From contig NZ_SSCL01000007.1 of NCBI RefSeq assembly GCF_005876955.1, forward strand, positions 62,001 to 126,000: DNA of 64,000 bases, in the 5' to 3' direction. The stretch is from Sinomonas gamaensis. GTDB taxonomy: Bacteria; Actinomycetota; Actinomycetes; Actinomycetales; Micrococcaceae. Position numbers and translations under genes: made by a program. Position 1 is the first letter of the stretch; each line of letters begins with the position of its first letter. The notes under the pieces are model-generated. The model was given only the letters and a program-made list of their open reading frames with translations, was not told the origin of the DNA and searched no databases. Below are positions 60,605 through 64,000 of the stretch, piece after piece.

Positions 60605-62962
60605 ATGCACGCACCCGCTATCCCCGCCCACCTCCGTCTGGCGACCGCCCCGCGGGCCCAACCGGCCGCCGTCGTCCAAGGCCCCCACTATCGGTTCACG
60701 GTCCTGACCTCCCAACTCCTGCGCCTCGAATACAGCGCGGACGGCGAGTTCGAGGACCGGGCGTCCCAGGTGGTCCTCAACCGCGACCTCCCGGTGCCCG
60801 AGTTCCGCGTCTTCGACAAGCCCGAGGTGCTCGAGATCATCACGGAGCGCGTCCACCTGGTCTACGACAAGCGGGAATTCACGCCGCATGGGCTCTCCGT
60901 CAAGGTCCTCGGAAACGTCAGCAACTACCACAGCGTGTGGCACTTCGGCGAGGCCGACGATCAGAACCTCGGCGGCACGGCGCGGACGCTCGACATGGTT
61001 GACGGCGCGTGCGATCTGGAGCCGGGCCTCATGTCCCGCTATGGGTTCGCGGTGCTCGATGACAGCGACACGCTCGTGTTCGACGACGACGGCTGGCTCG
61101 ACACCCGGCGCCCCGGCGCGGGCGTGGACGTCTACTTCTTCGGGTACGGCCGCGACTACCGGGCGTGTCTCCGCGACTTCTACAGGGTCTCGGGGCCCAC
61201 TCCGCTCGTGCCGCGCTTCACCCTCGGCAACTGGTGGAGCCGCTACCACCGCTACACCGAGGACGAGTACCGCGGCGTGATCGAGCGCTTCGCAGCGGAG
61301 CGGATCCCGCTCTCCGTCGCGGTCTTGGACATGGACTGGCACCTCACCGAGATCGACCCCGTCCATGGGAGCGGCTGGACCGGCTACACCTGGAATCGCG
61401 AGCTGTTCCCGGATCCCGAGGGCTTCGCCCGCTGGCTCCACGACCGCGGCCTCGCGCTCACGCTCAACGTGCACCCGGCCGACGGCATCGCGGCTCATGA
61501 GGAGGTGTACGAGAGAACCGCGCTGGCGCTGGGCCTCGACCCCGAGGCCGGCGACGCGATCGCGTTCGACCCCACGGATCCGGAGTTCCTCCGCGCCTAC
61601 CTCGAGGAGGTCCACCACCCGCTCGAGGAGGCAGGGGTCGACTTCTGGTGGCTGGACTGGCAGTCCGGCCCCTACTCCCGCATGGAGGGCCTGGATCCGC
61701 TTTGGGTGCTGAACCACGTCCACTTCCTCGACTCGGCACGCGGCGGGCGGCTCCCGCTGACGTTCTCCCGCTACGCCGGGCCCGGGAGCCACCGGTATCC
61801 GATCGGCTTCTCGGGCGACACGATCGTGACGTGGGAGTCGCTCGCCTTCCAGCCGTACTTCACGGCTACCGCATCCAACATCGGGTACGGCTGGTGGAGC
61901 CACGATGTCGGCGGTCACATGTTCGGCTACAAGGACGACGACCTTGCGACCCGCTGGGTGCAGCTCGGCGTGTTCTCCCCGGTCAACCGGCTGCACAGCT
62001 CGTCACTGCCCTTCACGGGCAAAGAGCCCTGGAGATTCCGGTCCGAAGCGCAGGCCGCGATGACGGAGTTCCTCCGGCTCCGCCACCGCCTCGTCCCGTA
62101 CCTGCACACGATGAACCACCGGGCGTCTGCCGAGGGGCGGCCGATTGTCGAGCCGATGTACTACGAGTACCCGGAGGCGGGCGACGCGTACGAGGTCCCG
62201 AACCAGTACTTCTTCGGCAGCGAGCTCATGGTCGCGCCGATCGTTTCTCCTCGGACCCGGGCCCTGAACCGGGCCGCGGCCGACGCGTGGCTCCCGCCTG
62301 GGCAGTGGTTCGACTTCTTCACGGGCACCCGCTACCAGGGCGGTCGCCGGGCGCGGCTCTACCGGACGCTCGACTCGATCCCGGTGCTGGCACGGGCTGG
62401 CGCGATCATCCCGCTCGTGCACCCGGATGAGCTCGGCAATGGGGTCGCCGCGCCGGAACGGATCGAGCTACTGGTGTTCGGCGGCGCCTCGGGCGAGTTC
62501 ACGCTCATCGAGGACGACGGGACCGCCGCGGCGGGCGAACCCGCGCACCAAGTGCGGACCCGCATCGAGTTCGACTGGGGCACGGGCACGCTCCGGGTGC
62601 ACCCTGCGGAGGGAGCGGTCGACGGCGTTCCCCGCGTGCGCTCGTGGGAGGTTGCCTTCGTGGGCGTCGCCGATGGCGCGGGAACCTCGCCGCTGCGCGT
62701 GCGAATGGACGACGTCGATGCCTCCGAGGGCTTCTCGCTCACCCCCAGTGGTGGGCTGGCCTTGGCACCCAACCCGACGGTGGCCGCCGTCGAACGGCTC
62801 CTCGAGGACGTGCACGAGAAGTTCACGGTCAAGGGCGAGGTCTTCGCCCGCGTTGCATCGGGCGAGTCGCCCGCGGCGGTGGTCGCCGCGCTCGCGGGTC
62901 TGGGCCTCGATCCAGACCTGTTCGGCGCCCTCGTGGAGCTCATCCTCGCCGACGCGGGGTAG
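60605..62962 (+). CDS. glycoside hydrolase family 31 (alpha-glucosidase/xylosidase-type)
   Basis: 785 residues. N-terminal beta-sandwich, then the GH31 barrel with nucleophile D351 in FWWLDWQSG and acid/base D405 in GFSGDTIVTWESL, the RYHRYTEDEYRGVI and WWSHDVGGHMFG blocks, and C-terminal beta domains. No signal peptide, so intracellular. Hydrolyses alpha-glycosides; exact sugar unknown. A 20-bp repeat overlaps its stop. Confidence 0.9.
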   Translation: MHAPAIPAHLRLATAPRAQPAAVVQGPHYRFTVLTSQLLRLEYSADGEFEDRASQVVLNRDLPVPEFRVFDKPEVLEIITERVHLVYDKREFTPHGLSVKVLGNVSNYHSVWHFGEADDQNLGGTARTLDMVDGACDLEPGLMSRYGFAVLDDSDTLVFDDDGWLDTRRPGAGVDVYFFGYGRDYRACLRDFYRVSGPTPLVPRFTLGNWWSRYHRYTEDEYRGVIERFAAERIPLSVAVLDMDWHLTEIDPVHGSGWTGYTWNRELFPDPEGFARWLHDRGLALTLNVHPADGIAAHEEVYERTALALGLDPEAGDAIAFDPTDPEFLRAYLEEVHHPLEEAGVDFWWLDWQSGPYSRMEGLDPLWVLNHVHFLDSARGGRLPLTFSRYAGPGSHRYPIGFSGDTIVTWESLAFQPYFTATASNIGYGWWSHDVGGHMFGYKDDDLATRWVQLGVFSPVNRLHSSSLPFTGKEPWRFRSEAQAAMTEFLRLRHRLVPYLHTMNHRASAEGRPIVEPMYYEYPEAGDAYEVPNQYFFGSELMVAPIVSPRTRALNRAAADAWLPPGQWFDFFTGTRYQGGRRARLYRTLDSIPVLARAGAIIPLVHPDELGNGVAAPERIELLVFGGASGEFTLIEDDGTAAAGEPAHQVRTRIEFDWGTGTLRVHPAEGAVDGVPRVRSWEVAFVGVADGAGTSPLRVRMDDVDASEGFSLTPSGGLALAPNPTVAAVERLLEDVHEKFTVKGEVFARVASGESPAAVVAALAGLGLDPDLFGALVELILADAG

Positions 62963-62990
62963 CTCATGATGACGCGGGGTTGCCCATGAT
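62951..62990. repeat. 20-bp tandem duplication at the GH31 stop
   Basis: 62951-62970 and 62971-62990 are the same 20 bases with two changes. The first copy has the GH31 TAG; the second has TTG at that spot and supplies the ATG of the PAP2 gene (CCATGATG). Confidence 0.7.
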
Positions 62991-63591
62991 GCAGGCATCG
63001 GCACCGAGGGTCGCAGTGGCCCGCGTGATCACGGAGGTCTTCCAGCCTCCGGTGGTCGTGGCGGTCCAGATGATCGTGAGTCCGGCCGCCAGCCCCGGCT
63101 TCCCGGGCACGCTCTGGTACGGAGCGATCGCCGCGGCCCTCACCTGCCTGCTTCCCTTCGTCATGCTGCTCGCGCTCGTCCGCGCCGGCCGCGTCACCGA
63201 CCACCACGTGAGCGAGCGGCGCCAGCGGGGCCCGGTTCTCGCGGCGTCCCTCGCCTGCGTGCTCGTGGGGCTCGGCGTGCTCGCCGTGATCGGCGCGCCG
63301 CCCAGCGTCATCGCGATGGTCCTTGCCCTCGTCGGGGGCATTCTGCTGCTCGGGCTCGTAAGCCTCGTGTGGAAGATCAGCGGCCACGCTGCTGCGATTA
63401 CCTCGGCCGCCGTCTCGTTCGTCATCCTCTTCGGGCCCGCGTGGTGGGCCGCGCTCCTCCTCGTGCCCGCGGTCGTGTGGTCCCGCCTCGTGCTGGGCGC
63501 CCACACCCTCGCCCAACTCGTGGCGGGCGCGCTGTTCGGAGGTGCCGTCGTCGTCGGCCTCTGGCGCCTCCTCCTGCTCTGGCTGGGATAG
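62986..63591 (+). CDS. PAP2-superfamily phosphatase, membrane
   Basis: 201 residues, five or six helices. The PAP2 C2 and C3 motifs are SGHAAAITSA and SRLVLGAHTLAQLVAGALFGG. Such enzymes dephosphorylate lipid pyrophosphates; the Lys/Arg C1 motif is weak (WKISGH precedes C2). ATG at 62986 or 62989. Confidence 0.78.
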   Translation: MMQASAPRVAVARVITEVFQPPVVVAVQMIVSPAASPGFPGTLWYGAIAAALTCLLPFVMLLALVRAGRVTDHHVSERRQRGPVLAASLACVLVGLGVLAVIGAPPSVIAMVLALVGGILLLGLVSLVWKISGHAAAITSAAVSFVILFGPAWWAALLLVPAVVWSRLVLGAHTLAQLVAGALFGGAVVVGLWRLLLLWLG

Positions 63592-63625
63592 TCGCTGGGC
63601 CGCGCCGATTACCACATCCTTTCGC

Positions 63626-63829
63626 TCACCACATCCTGTGGTTCGTGGCGCCGGAGAGCCGCCAGGCGGCGTCCCGCATCTCGTCGACGGTCCGTGACAT
63701 CTCGCCCCCACGGCGCCACGTTGTCCGCAGGGCCTCGACCAGATGCGGAATCCTGCGTCGGCCGGGAGCTTGGCGTGGCCGGATGATTGCGGTGTGCTGG
63801 AACGTGCGGTGCCCGCTGATGGTGCTCAT
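63626..63829 (-). CDS. small hypothetical protein (67 aa)
   Basis: Basic protein with AAGGGA before the ATG at 63829; ends SGATNHRMW. No recognised domain. Diverges from the WYL regulator at 63922, so it could be its target, but the ORF might also be spurious. Confidence 0.4.
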   Translation of the reverse strand: MSTISGHRTFQHTAIIRPRQAPGRRRIPHLVEALRTTWRRGGEMSRTVDEMRDAAWRLSGATNHRMW

Positions 63830-63846
63830 GACGATTCCCTTCTCGG

Positions 63847-63888
63847 CTGATCCCTGTCCCTTTTCCAGTGTCCTCGGGGATCAGGACA
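63847..63888. promoter_or_regulatory. inverted repeats upstream of the WYL gene
   Basis: TGTCCT-N8-AGGACA (63869-63888), and CTGATCCC (63847-63854) with GGGATCAG (63878-63885), lie between the divergent small ORF and the WYL regulator. Possible autoregulatory site. Confidence 0.35.
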
Positions 63889-63921
63889 GTTTCGGTCCGC
63901 ATCCCGCGGCATGATGGAGCC

Positions 63922-64000
63922 ATGGGAGACACAACCCAGCGGGTCCTGAGCCTGCTCAACCTCCTGCAGCAGCGACCGGTCTGGACGGGGACCGAGCTCG
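63922..64000 (+). CDS. WYL-domain HTH regulator, 3' end cut by the window
   Basis: Only the first 26 codons are visible: MGDTTQRVLSLLNLLQQRPV then WTGTEL. This matches the start of the winged-helix domain of actinobacterial WYL regulators (DTxxRLLxLLxLLQxRxxWxGxEL). The ligand-binding WYL domain is outside the window. Confidence 0.75.
   Translation, partial: MGDTTQRVLSLLNLLQQRPVWTGTEL

Overview
The window reads as chromosomal DNA of a high-GC Gram-positive actinobacterium. Codons end mostly in G or C, genes are packed into operons with ATGA/GTGA/TGATG overlaps, and there is an ergothioneine (egtABCD) operon, a WXG100-like secreted pair and a WYL regulator. The gene set resembles soil Micrococcaceae (Arthrobacter/Sinomonas type); that placement is inference, since no rRNA or full marker set is present.

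Layout. 1-6.9 kb: the 3' part of a 4-hydroxybenzoate hydroxylase, an AhpD-like protein, a PadR regulator followed by an ABC exporter, rlmN, and a FUSC-type membrane protein. 6.9-28.1 kb: a large accessory catabolic cluster. A leftward unit (class IV aminotransferase, formamidase, hydantoinase) diverges from a long rightward run: a Dpp/Opp-type ABC importer, two pairs of non-canonical metallo-beta-lactamase-fold proteins, a solute-binding lipoprotein, an isochorismatase-like hydrolase, a PuuE-like hydrolase, a cupin, an HpcH-type aldolase, an XRE-cupin regulator and an arylmalonate-decarboxylase-like protein. A second PuuE-like gene with a DapA-like aldolase runs leftward, opposite an amidohydrolase, a 51-codon ORF and an amidase. 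28.1-35.7 kb: GNAT, egtDCBA, an FAD/Rieske oxidoreductase, ribA and a VOC protein. 35.8-36.4 kb: three tandem 208-bp units with inverted ends, related to a short element near 1.0 kb. 36.5-44.8 kb: an agmatine/putrescine module (AguA, AguB, two APC permeases, an aminotransferase, a TetR regulator, putrescine oxidase) with two near-identical operators. 44.8-52.6 kb: methyltransferase, flavoprotein dehydrogenase, initiator tRNA, purB, a WXG-like/alpha-beta hydrolase pair, a holin-like protein and a HisC-type aminotransferase. 52.7-64 kb: the bkd branched-chain keto-acid dehydrogenase operon behind a double palindrome, MFS transporter, short adenylate kinase, glutaryl-CoA dehydrogenase, GH31 glycosidase, PAP2 phosphatase and the start of a WYL regulator.

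The most interesting region is 6.9-28.1 kb. It looks like a dedicated system for importing and hydrolysing an unknown nitrogenous compound, perhaps a cyclic imide, ureide or other N-heterocycle: it has many C-N hydrolases, two aldolases, its own transporter and its own regulator. The four MBL-fold proteins occur as two tandem pairs. In each pair one member carries HPExPH and the other RxEM[DE]C where flavodiiron-type MBL proteins have HxExDH. A recurring ATTGAAG motif precedes several of its transcription units. The substrate and pathway order are inference.
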